Source: Stenotrophomonas maltophilia (lineage in GTDB: Bacteria; Pseudomonadota; Gammaproteobacteria; Xanthomonadales; Xanthomonadaceae). From it: 64,000 nt of DNA. Positions 33,304 through 45,047 of the stretch are shown here, piece by piece. The notes beneath the pieces were generated by a model, which searched no databases, was not told where the DNA came from, and saw only the letters and a program-made list of their open reading frames with translations. Where the stretch lies: assembly GCF_004920835.1 (NCBI RefSeq), contig NZ_QFHO01000009.1, positions 1-64,000 on the forward strand, written 5' to 3'. The translations under genes were made by a program, and so were the position numbers. Each line of letters starts with the position of its first letter. The stretch's first letter is position 1.

Positions 33304-36293
33304 CAGGCATCCTTCTTCTTGCGGGGCGAAGCGGTCTTGCTGGCCTTGCCGGTGCTCTTGGCAGCGGCCGCCTTCTTCGCCGGCTTCTCCGGCTTGACCT
33401 TGCGCGGCGGGCGCGCATCGGGCTTGTTGGCCACGGCGGCGGGCTGGTCCGGGCGCGCGCTGGTGGATGGCAGCATGCGGGCCAGGAACTGGCCGGTGTA
33501 CGACTGCGGGCAGGCCGCCACGTCTTCCGGCGTACCGGTGACCAGGATGGTGCCACCGCGATGGCCACCTTCCGGACCGAGATCGACGATCCAGTCGGCG
33601 GTCTTGATCACGTCCAGGTTGTGCTCGATCACCACCACCGTGTTGCCTTCGTCGCGCAGCTTGTGCAACACGCCCAGCAGCGCTTCGATGTCGTGGAAGT
33701 GCAGGCCGGTGGTCGGCTCGTCGAGGATGTACAGGGTGCGGCCGGTATCGCGGCGCGACAGTTCCTTGGACAGCTTCACGCGCTGCGCTTCACCGCCGGA
33801 CAGCGTGGTCGCGCTCTGGCCCAGCTTGATGTAGCTCAGGCCGACGTCGACCAGTGTCTCCAGCTTGCGCGCGATCGATGGCACGGGCTCGAACAGCTTC
33901 AGTGCATCCTCGACGGTCATTTCCAGCACGTCGCTGATGTTGAAGCCCTTGTAGACGATCTCCAGCGTCTCGCGGTTGTAGCGCTTGCCGTGGCAGACAT
34001 CGCAGGGCACATACACGTCCGGCAGGAAGTGCATCTCGACCTTGATCAGACCATCGCCCTGGCAGGCCTCGCAGCGGCCACCGCGCACGTTGAAGCTGAA
34101 GCGGCCCGGCGAGTAGCCGCGTGCACGTGCTTCGGGCACCTGGGCGAACAGTTCGCGCAGGGGGGTGAACAGACCGGTGTAGGTGGCCGGGTTCGAGCGC
34201 GGGGTGCGGCCGATCGGCGACTGGTCGATGTCCACCACCTTGTCGAACAGATCCAGGCCATCGATCTCCTTGTAGGGGGCGATCGGGTGCGAGGCACCGT
34301 TGATCTCGTTGGCAGCCAGCGAGAACAGGGTGTCGTTGATCAGGGTCGACTTGCCCGAGCCGGACACGCCGGTCACGCAGGTCAGCAGGCCCGACGGAAT
34401 CGCCAGGTCCACGCCCTTCAGGTTGTTGCCGCTGGCGCCGCGCAGGTGCAGCGTCATCTTCGGGTTCGGCTTGTGCCGGCGCGCGGGGATCTCGATCGCA
34501 CGCTTGCCGGACAGGTACTGGCCGGTCAGCGAGCGCGGTGCCTCCAGGATGTCCTGCAGGGTGCCCTGGCCGACGATCTCACCACCGTGCACGCCCGCGC
34601 CCGGACCGATGTCCAGCACGTAGTCCGCCAGGCGGATCGCGTCCTCGTCATGCTCGACCACGATCACCGTGTTGCCCAGGTCGCGCAGGCGGGTGAGCGT
34701 ACCGAGCAGGCGTTCGTTGTCGCGCTGGTGCAGGCCGATCGATGGCTCGTCGAGCACGTACATCACGCCGACCAGGCCGGCACCGATCTGGCTGGCCAGG
34801 CGGATGCGCTGTGCCTCGCCACCGGACAGGGTGTCGGCCTTGCGCTCCAGGGTCAGGTAATCCAGGCCGACATCGACCAGGAAGCCGAGGCGTTCGCCGA
34901 TCTCCTTGACGATCTTCGCGGCGATCTCGCCACGCCAGCCCGGCAGGCTCAGTTCACTGAAGAACTTCAGTGCCTCGTCGATCGGCAGCACCACCAGCTC
35001 GGGCAGCGGGCGGTCGGCCACGAACACGTTGCGCGCGGCCTTGTTCAGGCGCGCGCCGTTGCATTCCGGGCACGGCCGTTCGCTGATGTACTTGGACAGC
35101 TCCTCGCGCACCGCCGGCGACTCGGTTTCCTTGTAGCGGCGTTCGAGGTTGGGAATGATGCCCTCGAAGCGGTGCTTGCGCTGGGTACGGCCACCGGCTT
35201 CGGTGAAGTAGGTGAAGGTGATCGCTTCATCGCCGCTGCCATACAGCACGGCTTGCTGCACGCTGTCCGGCAACGAATTCCACGCCGCGTCGACATCGAA
35301 CTTGTAGTGCTTGGCCAGCGAGGCGATCAGCTGGAAGTAATAGGCGTTGCGACGGTCCCAGCCACGCACGGCGCCGGCGGCCAGCGACAGCTCCGGGTGC
35401 ACGACCACGCGCGAGGGATCGAAGAACTCGGCCATGCCCAGGCCATCGCAGCCGGGGCAGGCGCCCATCGGCGCATTGAACGAGAACAGGCGCGGTTCCA
35501 GCTCAGGCAGCGAGTAATCGCAGACCGGGCAGGAATACTTGGAGGAGAACAGCGTCGGCGTGCTGTCGGCGGTGTCCAGGCTCTGCACCGAGGCCATGCC
35601 GTCGCCCAGCTTCAGCGCAGTCTCGAAGCTCTCGGCCAGGCGCTGCTTGATGTCCTCGCGCGGGCGGAAGCGGTCGATCACCGCTTCGATGGTGTGTTTC
35701 TGGCGCAGTGCCAGCGCTGGCACCTCGTCGATCTCGTACAGCTCGCCATCCACGCGCACGCGCACGAAGCCCTGCGCGCGCAGCTGGTCGAACACCTGGG
35801 CGTGCTCGCCCTTGCGGTCGCGGATCACCGGCGCCAGCAGCATGTAGCGCTGCTCCGGATCCAGCGTCAGCACGTGGTCGACCATCTGGCTGACCGTCTG
35901 CGCTTCCAGCGGGTAGCCATGGTCCGGGCAGCGCGGAGTGCCGACGCGGGCATACAGCAGGCGCAGGTAATCGTAGATCTCGGTGATCGTGCCGACCGTC
36001 GAACGCGGGTTGTGCGAGGTCGACTTCTGCTCGATCGAGATGGCCGGGGACAGGCCTTCGATGTGGTCCAGGTCTGGCTTTTCCATCACGCTCAGGAACT
36101 GGCGCGCATAGGCCGACAGCGACTCGACGTAGCGGCGCTGGCCTTCTGCATAGATGGTGTCGAACGCCAGCGAGGACTTGCCCGAACCGGACAGGCCGGT
36201 GATCACGATCAGCTTGTCGCGGGGCAGGTCGAGGTCGAGGTTCTTCAGGTTGTGCGTCCGCGCGCCGCGGATGCGGATGAAATCCATCGCCAT
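33303..36293 (-). CDS. uvrA: UvrA, excinuclease ABC subunit A
   Basis: A 996-residue damage-recognition ATPase of nucleotide excision repair. Two ABC modules are seen, each with Walker A ([14 protein letters not shown] and [14 protein letters not shown]) and signature ([13 protein letters not shown] and [13 protein letters not shown]). The zinc-finger cysteines are CPVCDYS...CPGC and CEACQGD...CDVCHGK. The last 60 residues form a Lys/Ala/Pro-rich tail not present in E. coli UvrA. Start ATG at 36293 ([10 protein letters not shown]); a second ATG is two codons later. The longer open frame upstream passes through a palindromic repeat and is not coding. Confidence 0.97.
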   Translation of the reverse strand: MAMDFIRIRGARTHNLKNLDLDLPRDKLIVITGLSGSGKSSLAFDTIYAEGQRRYVESLSAYARQFLSVMEKPDLDHIEGLSPAISIEQKSTSHNPRSTVGTITEIYDYLRLLYARVGTPRCPDHGYPLEAQTVSQMVDHVLTLDPEQRYMLLAPVIRDRKGEHAQVFDQLRAQGFVRVRVDGELYEIDEVPALALRQKHTIEAVIDRFRPREDIKQRLAESFETALKLGDGMASVQSLDTADSTPTLFSSKYSCPVCDYSLPELEPRLFSFNAPMGACPGCDGLGMAEFFDPSRVVVHPELSLAAGAVRGWDRRNAYYFQLIASLAKHYKFDVDAAWNSLPDSVQQAVLYGSGDEAITFTYFTEAGGRTQRKHRFEGIIPNLERRYKETESPAVREELSKYISERPCPECNGARLNKAARNVFVADRPLPELVVLPIDEALKFFSELSLPGWRGEIAAKIVKEIGERLGFLVDVGLDYLTLERKADTLSGGEAQRIRLASQIGAGLVGVMYVLDEPSIGLHQRDNERLLGTLTRLRDLGNTVIVVEHDEDAIRLADYVLDIGPGAGVHGGEIVGQGTLQDILEAPRSLTGQYLSGKRAIEIPARRHKPNPKMTLHLRGASGNNLKGVDLAIPSGLLTCVTGVSGSGKSTLINDTLFSLAANEINGASHPIAPYKEIDGLDLFDKVVDIDQSPIGRTPRSNPATYTGLFTPLRELFAQVPEARARGYSPGRFSFNVRGGRCEACQGDGLIKVEMHFLPDVYVPCDVCHGKRYNRETLEIVYKGFNISDVLEMTVEDALKLFEPVPSIARKLETLVDVGLSYIKLGQSATTLSGGEAQRVKLSKELSRRDTGRTLYILDEPTTGLHFHDIEALLGVLHKLRDEGNTVVVIEHNLDVIKTADWIVDLGPEGGHRGGTILVTGTPEDVAACPQSYTGQFLARMLPSTSARPDQPAAVANKPDARPPRKVKPEKPAKKAAAAKSTGKASKTASPRKKKDA

Positions 36294-36435
36294 GGGGGAT
36301 CCGGTTGTGGGGGCGTTGGCTGGATGCCGGGCCAGCAGGGAACGGCAATCGGTCAGCCTACCGAGGTGACCAGATGGGGGCAATGGGCGACAATGCCAGC
36401 CCGGAGTCTCACCTGCTGAGACCGCCCGACAGGCG

Positions 36436-36478
36436 GGGGTCAGATCCCTTTTCACACGGTGAAAAGGGATCTGACCCC
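36436..36478. repeat. GGGGTCAGATCC-type palindrome, copy 4
   Basis: GGGGTCAGATCCCTTTTCAC faces GTGAAAAGGGATCTGACCCC: perfect 20-bp arms around a 3-base centre. Confidence 0.88.
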
Positions 36479-36516
36479 GTTCCGGCCCGGCCTCCAGAGC
36501 CGTTCAGGGGTTGACT

Positions 36517-36546
36517 TGACCCGTCCCCGGTGGTCCACGTACAATT
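36517..36546 (+). promoter_or_regulatory. sigma-70-type promoter of rplU-rpmA
   Basis: -35 TTGACC (36517-36522), an 18-base spacer and -10 TACAAT (36541-36546). It lies 65 bases upstream of the rplU start. Confidence 0.8.
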
Positions 36547-36611
36547 CCGCTCCTGTCCGCCCTCGATGGCGGCAGTCCATAGACCACAATAACTACAGAG
36601 GAAGTCTGGTC

Positions 36612-36929
36612 ATGTACGCAGTACTGGTCACCGGCGGTAAGCAATACCGCGTGGCGCAGGGCGAAAAGCTCCGCATTGAAAAGCTCGAAGTCGAAGTCGG
36701 CAGCGAGATCAAGTTCGACAACATCCTGCTGCTCGGCGACAGCGATGGCATCAAGATCGGCGACGCCCTGAGCGGCGCTGCGGTCACTGCCACCGTCCTG
36801 TCCCAGGGTCGTGCTGACAAGGTCCGGATCATCAAGTTCCGTCGCCGCAAGCACCACATGAAGCGTCAGGGTCACCGTCAGTACTACACCGAAATCGAGA
36901 TCACCGGCATTGCCGGTGGCAGCAAGTAA
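36612..36929 (+). CDS. rplU: 50S ribosomal protein L21
   Basis: A 105-residue protein of the bL21 family: [20 protein letters not shown], the central [13 protein letters not shown], and the signature [20 protein letters not shown] before the basic end [11 protein letters not shown]. It binds 23S rRNA in the large subunit. First gene of the rplU-rpmA operon, with a leader of roughly 60 bases and ribosome site AGAGGAAG. Confidence 0.98.
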   Translation: MYAVLVTGGKQYRVAQGEKLRIEKLEVEVGSEIKFDNILLLGDSDGIKIGDALSGAAVTATVLSQGRADKVRIIKFRRRKHHMKRQGHRQYYTEIEITGIAGGSK

Positions 36930-36940
36930 GGAGATAGGTC

Positions 36941-37204
36941 ATGGCACATAAAAAAGGCGTAGGCTCTTCGCGCAACGGTCGCGACTCCAACCCGAAGTAC
37001 CTCGGCGTCAAGATCTTCGGTGGCCAGGCCATCGAAGCCGGCAACATCATCGTGCGTCAGCGCGGCACCCAGTTCCACCCGGGTTCCGGCGTTGGCCTGG
37101 GCCGTGACCACACCCTGTTCGCCCTCGTGGACGGCAAGGTGGAGTTCTCGGTCAAGGGCGCCAAGAAGCGTCGCACCGTCAGCGTCGTGTCGGTCGAAGC
37201 CTGA
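36941..37204 (+). CDS. rpmA: 50S ribosomal protein L27
   Basis: An 87-residue bL27: [60 protein letters not shown]. The N terminus reaches the peptidyl-transferase centre. It begins 11 bases after rplU with ribosome site AAGGAG and is followed by a terminator. Confidence 0.98.
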   Translation: MAHKKGVGSSRNGRDSNPKYLGVKIFGGQAIEAGNIIVRQRGTQFHPGSGVGLGRDHTLFALVDGKVEFSVKGAKKRRTVSVVSVEA

Positions 37205-37207
37205 TAA

Positions 37208-38473
<1,266 letters not shown>

Positions 38474-38496
38474 CGATGACGTTGTGGTTCCGCGTG

Positions 38497-38525
38497 AAAA
38501 ACCCGGCTTCGGCCGGGTTTTTTTT
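38497..38525 (+). terminator. intrinsic terminator of obgE
   Basis: AAAACCCGGC / GCCGGGTTTT with TTCG loop, then a long T-run. Confidence 0.93.
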
Positions 38526-38531
38526 GTTGTT

Positions 38532-38572
38532 GGGGTCGGATCCCTTTTCCGCTGGAAAAGGGATCTGGCCCC
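38532..38572. repeat. GGGGTCxGATCC-type palindrome, copy 5
   Basis: GGGGTCGGATCCCTTTTCC faces GGAAAAGGGATCTGGCCCC with two mismatches. It is placed between the convergent terminators of obgE and rpsT. Confidence 0.85.
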
Positions 38573-38586
38573 GGGCGTGCAGGCAA

Positions 38587-38615
38587 CAAAAAACCCGGCC
38601 GAAGCCGGGCTTTTG
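38587..38615 (-). terminator. intrinsic terminator of rpsT
   Basis: On the minus strand GCCCGGC / GCCGGGT with TTCG loop, followed by TTTTTTG. Confidence 0.88.
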
Positions 38616-38652
38616 CGTGCTGCCGGAACCGAAGCCCCGGCAACCAACCGGA

Positions 38653-38922
38653 TCAGGCGGCCGCGAGGGCCTTGATGCGGTCATTCAGGCGGCTCTTGTG
38701 GCGGGCAGCCTTGTTCTTGTGGATCAGGCCACGCGCGCTGAAGCGATCCAGGATCGGCTGGGCAACGGCGAAGGCGGCTTGGGCGCCGGCGGCATCGTTG
38801 GCGTCCAGCGCCTTGATCACTTTCTTGACAGCGGTGCGCAGCATCGAGCGCTGAGCCACGTTGCGCGCGTTGCGCACGACGGTCTGCTTGGCGCGCTTCT
38901 TGGCGGACTTGATATTGGCCAC
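38653..38922 (-). CDS. rpsT: 30S ribosomal protein S20
   Basis: An 89-residue bS20: [54 protein letters not shown] helical 16S rRNA-binding protein. The start codon is GTG (38922) with ribosome site AGGAAACC. A weak start is a known trait of rpsT (E. coli uses TTG, with S20 repressing its own translation), so the same kind of control is plausible here. Confidence 0.97.
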   Translation of the reverse strand: MANIKSAKKRAKQTVVRNARNVAQRSMLRTAVKKVIKALDANDAAGAQAAFAVAQPILDRFSARGLIHKNKAARHKSRLNDRIKALAAA

Positions 38923-38971
38923 GGTGGTGGTTTCCTGAAAAAATCGGTGTTATGGGAACAGCTAGCTAGCT

Positions 38972-39000
38972 AGTATGATGGCCCGAGAAATGCACGTCAA
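38972..39000 (-). promoter_or_regulatory. sigma-70-type promoter of rpsT
   Basis: On the minus strand: -35 TTGACG, exactly 17 bases, then -10 CATACT. Between it and the start codon lies a run of CTAG repeats (GCTAGCTAGCTAG). The -35 is only 25 bases from the divergent murJ start. Confidence 0.75.
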
Positions 39001-39024
39001 GTCGATTGTCAAGAGGGACGCTGA

Positions 39025-40644
39025 GTGAGTTCACCGAAGATGTTGCGAGGCCTGCTGTCGTTCAGCAGCATGACCATGGTCTCGCGGGTGCTCGGACTTG
39101 TCCGTGACCAGGTGATCACCACCACGTTCGGCACCAATGCGGTCACCGATGCGTTCTGGGTTGCCTTCAGGGTACCCAATTTCCTGCGGCGATTGTTCGC
39201 CGAGGGCTCCTTCGCCACCGCATTCGTGCCGGTGTTCACGGAAGTGAAGGAAACCCGCAGCCACGCCGAGCTGCGCGAACTGATGGCCCGCACCGCAGGT
39301 ACCCTGGGCGGCATCCTGATGCTGGTGACCGCGCTGGCGCTGATCTTCGCCCCGCAGCTGGCCTCGGTCTTCTCAAGTGGCGTTGATACCGACCCGGTGA
39401 AGCAGGGCCTGCTGGTCGACCTGTTCCGCCTGACCTTCCCGTTCCTGCTGTTTGTCTCGCTGACCGCACTGGCCGGTGGTGCGCTGAACAGCTTCCAGCG
39501 CTTCGCCATGCCGGCGCTGACCCCGGTCATCCTCAACCTGTGCATGATCGCCGGTGCGCTGTGGCTGGCCCCGCGGTTGGGCGGTACCCCGGAAAAGCAG
39601 ATTCTGGCCCTGGGCTGGGCGGTGCTGGCCGCAGGCATCCTGCAGCTGCTGTTCCAGCTGCCCTCGCTGAAAGGCATCAACCTGCTGACCCTGCCGCGCT
39701 GGGGATGGACCCATCCGGGCGTGCGCAAGGTGATGACGCTGATGGTGCCGACCCTGTTTGGTTCCTCGGTGGCACAGATCAACCTGCTGCTGGACACCGT
39801 CATCGCCGCCAAGCTGACCGACGGCTCGCAGTCCTGGCTGTCGCTGGCCGATCGCTTCCTGGAGCTGCCGCTGGGCGTGTTCGGCGTGGCGCTGGGTACG
39901 GTGATCCTGCCGGCGCTGGCTCGTCATCACGTGAGCACCGACCGCGAGGGCTTCTCGCGCTCGCTGGACTGGGGCCTGCGCATGACCCTGCTGATTTCGG
40001 TGCCAGCCATGCTGGGCCTGCTGCTGCTGGCTGAACCGCTGATCGCGACCATCTTCCAGCACGGCCAGTTCAGCGCCTTCGATACCCGCATGACCGCGCT
40101 GTCGGTGTACGGCTTGAGCTTCGGCCTGCCGGCGTTCGCCTTGCTGAAGGTGGTGCTGCCGGCGTTCTATGCGCGCCAGGACACCAAGACCCCGGTGCGC
40201 GCCGGCGTGGTCGCACTGGTGGCCAACATGGTGTTCAACTTCGCCCTGCTGGCGGTGCTGTACCAGGTGATGGTGCCCGACGAACTGAAGGCGCAGGGCG
40301 TGATGGCCGCCATCGGCAAGCAGCCGGGCCTGCACCTGGCGCTGGGCATTGCCAGCGCGCTGTCCAGTTACCTGAACCTTGGCCTGCTCTGGTACTGGCT
40401 GGGCAAGACCGATGTCTACCAGCGTCGGCCGGGTTGGGGCGGCTATCTGGTACGCCTGCTGCTGGCCTGCGCGGCCATGGTCGGCGTACTGCTGGCCCTG
40501 CTGTACTGGCTGCCGGGCTTCTCGGCAATGGGTGCATGGGAGCGGATCGGCGCACTGGCACTGCTGGTCGGTGGCGGTGGCGCGACCTATGCGGTGGCCA
40601 TGGTGGCGATGGGCTTCCGCCCGCGCGACCTGCGCGGGCATTGA
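39025..40644 (+). CDS. murJ: MurJ, lipid II flippase
   Basis: A 539-residue polytopic membrane protein of the MVF/MOP superfamily, 14 hydrophobic helices. N-terminal FSSMTMVSRVLGLVRDQVIT, then VAFRVPNFLRRLFAEGSFAT (with the essential Arg residues) and DRFLELPLGVFGVALGTVIL are family hallmarks. It flips the peptidoglycan precursor lipid II to the periplasm. Start is a GTG (MSSPKMLRG) after AGAGGG. It is upstream of ribF and divergent from rpsT, as in other xanthomonads. Confidence 0.95.
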   Translation: MSSPKMLRGLLSFSSMTMVSRVLGLVRDQVITTTFGTNAVTDAFWVAFRVPNFLRRLFAEGSFATAFVPVFTEVKETRSHAELRELMARTAGTLGGILMLVTALALIFAPQLASVFSSGVDTDPVKQGLLVDLFRLTFPFLLFVSLTALAGGALNSFQRFAMPALTPVILNLCMIAGALWLAPRLGGTPEKQILALGWAVLAAGILQLLFQLPSLKGINLLTLPRWGWTHPGVRKVMTLMVPTLFGSSVAQINLLLDTVIAAKLTDGSQSWLSLADRFLELPLGVFGVALGTVILPALARHHVSTDREGFSRSLDWGLRMTLLISVPAMLGLLLLAEPLIATIFQHGQFSAFDTRMTALSVYGLSFGLPAFALLKVVLPAFYARQDTKTPVRAGVVALVANMVFNFALLAVLYQVMVPDELKAQGVMAAIGKQPGLHLALGIASALSSYLNLGLLWYWLGKTDVYQRRPGWGGYLVRLLLACAAMVGVLLALLYWLPGFSAMGAWERIGALALLVGGGGATYAVAMVAMGFRPRDLRGH

Positions 40645-40667
40645 TCACGGCCCGTGGCGGCTATACT
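40641..40667 (+). promoter_or_regulatory. possible promoter of the ribF-ileS-lspA-ispH genes
   Basis: TTGATC (overlapping the murJ stop codon), a short 15-base spacer, and -10 TATACT. The spacer is shorter than optimum, so strength is uncertain; it would place transcription start about 45 bases before ribF. Confidence 0.45.
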
Positions 40668-40719
40668 TCAGGGTTACACCATTGAAGCGGCGGCCCCGGT
40701 TGGGCCGGAACGAGAGTTG

Positions 40720-41667
40720 ATGAGCAGGCTGTTCAGAAGCGTCGAGGGCGGGGAGCTGTTCCCCAACGGAAGCGTGGTCTGTATCGGTGCATTCGACGGC
40801 CTCCATCTGGGCCATCGTGCGCTGGTCCGCCACGCGGTTGCCCGCGCGCGCGCCTTGGGCGTGGCCGCGGTTGCCGTGGCGTTCGAGCCGTTGCCGCGTG
40901 AATTCTTCGCCCAGGGCACGCCGCCGCCGCGGCTGACCCTGGCGCGCAGCAAGGTCGAGATCCTGCGCGAGCTCGGCGTCGATGCGATCGGCCTGCTGCG
41001 TTTCGACGCAGCGATGGCGGCGATGCCGGCCGAGACGTTCGTGCGCCAGCTGCTGGTCAATCGCCTGAGTGCGCGTGAGGTCTGGATCGGTCCGGAGTTC
41101 TGTTTCGGCAACCGCCGTCGCGGCGACCTGGCCCTGCTGCAGAAGCTCGGCGCCGAGCTCGGTTTCAGCGCTGGCGAGATCGAAGCGGTCGACCTGCATG
41201 GCGAGCGCATTTCCAGCACCCGCATCCGCCAGCTGCTGCAGGACGGCGACTTCGCCCGTGCGGGCGACCTGCTCGGCCGCCCGTATGCGATCAGCGGCCG
41301 GGTGGTGCGTGGGCGCCAGCTTGGCCGTACGCTGGGCTTCCCCACTGCCAACCTGCGTTTCCCGAAGACCCCGGCGTTGTCGGGCATCTACGCAACCTGG
41401 GTGCACGGCGTGTTCGACCAGCCGTGGCCTTCGGTATCCAGCTTCGGCACGCGGCCGACAGTGGAGGGTGTGGAGCCGTTGCTGGAAGCCCACCTGTTCG
41501 ATTTCCAGGGCGATCTGTACGGGCGCCACATCGAAGTCGAATTCGTCGCCAAGCTGCGCGACGAAGAAAAATTCAATGATCTGGCGGCGCTGACCGACCA
41601 GATGCACCGTGACGCCGAACAGGCGCGCGCCATCCTTTCCGAACATAGATTGCGAGCCACTGCGTGA
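40720..41667 (+). CDS. ribF: RibF, bifunctional riboflavin kinase/FAD synthetase
   Basis: A 315-residue enzyme making FMN from riboflavin and then FAD. The N-terminal nucleotidyl-transferase domain shows [15 protein letters not shown] (HxGH-type) and the later [10 protein letters not shown]; the C-terminal kinase domain shows [13 protein letters not shown] and [22 protein letters not shown] at 40720 follows a GAGAG site. Its stop overlaps the GTG start of ileS by three bases. No FMN riboswitch was recognised in the 75-base leader. Confidence 0.95.
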   Translation: MSRLFRSVEGGELFPNGSVVCIGAFDGLHLGHRALVRHAVARARALGVAAVAVAFEPLPREFFAQGTPPPRLTLARSKVEILRELGVDAIGLLRFDAAMAAMPAETFVRQLLVNRLSAREVWIGPEFCFGNRRRGDLALLQKLGAELGFSAGEIEAVDLHGERISSTRIRQLLQDGDFARAGDLLGRPYAISGRVVRGRQLGRTLGFPTANLRFPKTPALSGIYATWVHGVFDQPWPSVSSFGTRPTVEGVEPLLEAHLFDFQGDLYGRHIEVEFVAKLRDEEKFNDLAALTDQMHRDAEQARAILSEHRLRATA

Positions 41668-44495
41668 GCCAGGACTACAAGACCACCCTGAACCTGCCAG
41701 CCACCGAATTCCCGATGCGCGGCGACCTGCCCAAGCGCGAGCCGGGCATTCTGGCGCGGTGGGAAGAGCAGGGGCTCTACCAGCAGCTGCGCGACAACGC
41801 CGCCGGCCGCCCGCTGTTCGTGCTGCACGACGGCCCGCCGTACGCCAACGGCCGCATCCACCTGGGCCACGCGGTCAACAAGATCCTGAAGGACATCATC
41901 GTCAAGTCGCGCTACCTGGCCGGCTTCGATGCGCCCTACGTGCCGGGTTGGGACTGCCACGGCCTGCCGATCGAGATCGCGGTCGAGAAGAAGTGGGGCA
42001 AGGTCGGCACCAAGCTCGACGCCGTCGAGTTCCGGCAGAAGTGCCGTGAGTTCGCCGAAGAGCAGATCAACATCCAGCGCGTGGACTTCAAGCGCCTGGG
42101 CGTGACCGGTGACTGGGACAACCCGTACAAGACCCTGAGCTTCGACTTCGAAGCCAACGAGATCCGTGCGCTGGCCAAGGTCGTGGCCAACGGCCACCTG
42201 CTGCGTGGTGCGAAGCCGGTGTACTGGTGCTTCGACTGTGGCTCGGCGCTGGCCGAGGCCGAGATCGAGTACCAGGAAAAGGAATCGCCGGCGATCGACG
42301 TGGCCTACACCGCGCGCGACGCGCAGGCCATCGGCCAGGCGTTCGGCGTGAGCGTGCCGGCCGATGTCGAAGTGGCTGTGCCGATCTGGACCACCACGCC
42401 GTGGACGCTGCCGGCTTCGCTGGCCGTTTCGCTGGGCGCGGACATCCGCTACGTGCTGGCCGAAGGCCCGGCCAACAACGGCAAGCGCCGCTGGCTGGTG
42501 CTGGCTGCCGCCCTGGCCGAGCGCGCACTGCAGCGCTACGGCGTGGAAGCGGTGGTGCTGCACGGTGAGGCGGACGGTTCGGCGCTGGAAAACCAGCTGC
42601 TGGCGCACCCGTTCTACCCGGAGCGCGGGATCCTGGTGCTCAACGGCGAGCATGTGTCCGATGAGGACGGTACCGGTGCGGTGCACACCGCCCCCGGCCA
42701 CGGCCAGGAAGATTACGTGGTCAGCCAGAAGTACGGCCTGCTGGACAAGTACAACGCCGGCCAGGTGACCCCGATCGATGGCCGTGGCGTGTACCTGGAA
42801 TCGACCCCGCCGGCCGGTGACGTGGTGCTGGCCGGCCAGCACCTGTGGAAGGCGCAGGAGGCCATCGTCGGCGTGCTGCGCGACAACGGCGCGCTGCTGG
42901 CCTTCCACCCGATCCGCCACAGCTACCCGCATTGCTGGCGCCACAAGACGCCGGTGGTGTTCCGCGCCACCCCGCAGTGGTTCATCTCGATGGACAAGGC
43001 CAACCTGCGCAACGATGCGCTGGCCGCCATCGACAACGTGGGCTGGTTCCCGAGCTGGGGCAAGGCACGCATCCAGAGCATGGTCGATGGCCGCCCGGAC
43101 TGGACCATCTCGCGCCAGCGCACTTGGGGCGTGCCGATCGCACTGTTCACTCATCGCCAGACCGGCGAGATCCACCCGCGTTCGGTGGAGCTGATGCAGC
43201 AGGTCGCCGACCGCGTCGAAGCCGAGGGCATCGACGTGTGGTATTCGCTGGATGCCGCCGAACTGCTGGGCGCTGAAGCGGCCGACTACGAGAAGGTCAC
43301 CGACATCCTCGATGTCTGGTTCGACTCGGGCGTGACCCATGAAGGCGTGCTTGCGGCGCGTGGCTTCGGCAAGCCGGCCGACCTGTACCTTGAAGGTTCC
43401 GACCAGCACCGCGGCTGGTTCCAGTCCTCGCTGCTGACCGGCGTGGCGATCGACAAACGCGCGCCGTACAAGCAGTGCCTGACCCACGGCTTCACCGTGG
43501 ACGAGCACGGCCGCAAGATGTCCAAGTCGCTGGGCAACGGCATCGAGCCGCAGGACATCATGAACAAGCTGGGCGCGGACATCCTGCGCCTGTGGATCGC
43601 CTCGGCCGACTACAGCAACGAGATGTCGCTGTCGCAGGAAATCCTCAAGCGCAACGCCGACGCCTACCGCCGCCTGCGCAACACCGCGCGCTTCCTGCTC
43701 GGCAACCTGGACGGTTTCGATCCGGCCCAGCACCTGCAACCGCTGGACCAGATGGTCGCGCTGGACCGCTGGATCGTGCATCGCGCGTGGGAGCTGCAGG
43801 AGAAGATCAAGGCGGCCTACGACGGCTACAACATGGCCGAGATCGTGCAGCTGCTGCTGAACTTCTGCAGCGTGGACCTGGGCTCGCTGTACCTGGACGT
43901 GACCAAGGATCGCCTGTACACGATGCCGACCGATTCCAGCGGTCGCCGTTCGGCACAGAGCGCGATGTACCACATCGCCGAAGCATTCACCCGCTGGGTC
44001 GCGCCGATCCTGACCTTCACCGCCGACGAGCTGTGGGGCTACCTGCCGGGCGAACGCGCCGAGCATGTGCTGTTCACCACCTGGTACGACGGCCTGGCGC
44101 CGCTGCCGGCCGATGCCCAGCTCAACGCCGCCGACTTCGACCAGCTGCTGGCCGTGCGCGAGCAGGTGGCCAAGGTGCTCGAGCCGATGCGTGCCAACGG
44201 CGCCATCGGTGCCGCGCTGGAAGCGGAGATCACCATCGCCGCCAGCGAAGAGCAGGCCGCGCGCTGGCAGCCGCTGGCCGATGAACTGCGTTTCCTGTTC
44301 ATCAGCGGCGACGTGCAGGTGCGCCCGGCAACCACCGACGAGGTATTCGTCAGTGCCCAGCCGACCACCAAGGCCAAGTGCGTGCGCTGCTGGCACCACC
44401 GCGCCGACGTCGGCAGCAACGCCGACCATCCGGAACTGTGCGGCCGCTGCGTGAGCAACATCACCGGCGCCGGTGAAGTGCGGAGCTGGTTCTGA
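41664..44495 (+). CDS. ileS: isoleucyl-tRNA synthetase
   Basis: A 943-residue class Ia synthetase. The HIGH-type motif is [12 protein letters not shown], the KMSKS motif is [10 protein letters not shown], the editing domain is seen at [20 protein letters not shown], and the C-terminal zinc-binding end has CVRCWHH...CGRC. It charges tRNA-Ile and removes mischarged valine. Start GTG overlaps the ribF stop; stop overlaps the lspA start by one base (TGATG). The long antisense open frame across this gene is a composition artefact. Confidence 0.97.
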   Translation: MSQDYKTTLNLPATEFPMRGDLPKREPGILARWEEQGLYQQLRDNAAGRPLFVLHDGPPYANGRIHLGHAVNKILKDIIVKSRYLAGFDAPYVPGWDCHGLPIEIAVEKKWGKVGTKLDAVEFRQKCREFAEEQINIQRVDFKRLGVTGDWDNPYKTLSFDFEANEIRALAKVVANGHLLRGAKPVYWCFDCGSALAEAEIEYQEKESPAIDVAYTARDAQAIGQAFGVSVPADVEVAVPIWTTTPWTLPASLAVSLGADIRYVLAEGPANNGKRRWLVLAAALAERALQRYGVEAVVLHGEADGSALENQLLAHPFYPERGILVLNGEHVSDEDGTGAVHTAPGHGQEDYVVSQKYGLLDKYNAGQVTPIDGRGVYLESTPPAGDVVLAGQHLWKAQEAIVGVLRDNGALLAFHPIRHSYPHCWRHKTPVVFRATPQWFISMDKANLRNDALAAIDNVGWFPSWGKARIQSMVDGRPDWTISRQRTWGVPIALFTHRQTGEIHPRSVELMQQVADRVEAEGIDVWYSLDAAELLGAEAADYEKVTDILDVWFDSGVTHEGVLAARGFGKPADLYLEGSDQHRGWFQSSLLTGVAIDKRAPYKQCLTHGFTVDEHGRKMSKSLGNGIEPQDIMNKLGADILRLWIASADYSNEMSLSQEILKRNADAYRRLRNTARFLLGNLDGFDPAQHLQPLDQMVALDRWIVHRAWELQEKIKAAYDGYNMAEIVQLLLNFCSVDLGSLYLDVTKDRLYTMPTDSSGRRSAQSAMYHIAEAFTRWVAPILTFTADELWGYLPGERAEHVLFTTWYDGLAPLPADAQLNAADFDQLLAVREQVAKVLEPMRANGAIGAALEAEITIAASEEQAARWQPLADELRFLFISGDVQVRPATTDEVFVSAQPTTKAKCVRCWHHRADVGSNADHPELCGRCVSNITGAGEVRSWF

Positions 44496-45001
44496 TGGCC
44501 GCGCCCCGTCCGCATCCGAACGCCCTGGTCTGGCTGCTGCTGTCGGCGGCCATCATCGGCCTGGACCAGTGGTCCAAGGCGTGGGTCCTGTCGAGCCTGC
44601 CGGAGTTCCAGCCGGTGGTGGTCATCGACGGCTTCTGGAACTGGTACCGCACCTACAACACCGGTGCGGCGTTCAGTTTCCTGAGCGACGCCGGTGGCTG
44701 GCAGAAGCACTTCTTCACCGTGCTGGCGATCGCCATCAGTGGCCTGATGGCCTGGTGGCTGCGCGGCACCGCCCGTGGCAACTGGAAGGCGGCGGTGCCG
44801 TATGCGCTGATCATCGGCGGCGCCATCGGAAACGTGATCGACCGCCAGGTGCACGGCCACGTGGTCGATTTCATCCAGTGGTACGTGGGCAGCTACACCT
44901 GGCCCTCGTTCAACATCGCCGATTCGGCCATCGTGGTCGGTGCCGTCGGCATCGCCCTGTTCGGCCTGTTCGACGGCAAGTCCGCCAAAAAGGCGGGATA
45001 A
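44495..45001 (+). CDS. lspA: LspA, lipoprotein signal peptidase (signal peptidase II)
   Basis: A 168-residue membrane aspartyl protease with four hydrophobic helices. Family motifs are present in order: [38 protein letters not shown] (first catalytic Asp) and [11 protein letters not shown] (second catalytic Asp). It cleaves the signal peptide of diacylglyceryl prolipoproteins. Directly coupled to ileS; ispH follows 46 bases later without the fkpB gene found here in E. coli. Confidence 0.96.
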   Translation: MAAPRPHPNALVWLLLSAAIIGLDQWSKAWVLSSLPEFQPVVVIDGFWNWYRTYNTGAAFSFLSDAGGWQKHFFTVLAIAISGLMAWWLRGTARGNWKAAVPYALIIGGAIGNVIDRQVHGHVVDFIQWYVGSYTWPSFNIADSAIVVGAVGIALFGLFDGKSAKKAG

Positions 45002-45047
45002 TGCCAATCCGAAACCGTAAGCCGGCCGCTGCCGGGAGACTGAACTG

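Larger units (their letters stand above)
36294..36611. other. divergent intergenic region uvrA-rplU with repeat and promoter
   Basis: About 318 bases with no gene. It contains a GGGGTCAGATCC palindrome (36436-36478) and the rplU promoter (36517-36546). I looked for a LexA-type CTGT-N8-ACAG box in front of uvrA and did not find a convincing one. Confidence 0.6.

Noticed and set aside
33276-36419. 1047-codon open frame antisense to uvrA
   Set aside because: Shadow of uvrA caused by high GC at third positions.
40645-40719. FMN riboswitch in front of ribF
   Set aside because: The leader is too short and the conserved RFN-element blocks are absent.
41388-44429. 1013-codon open frame antisense to ileS
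   Set aside because: ileS is certain on the other strand and the antisense product has no family or start signals.
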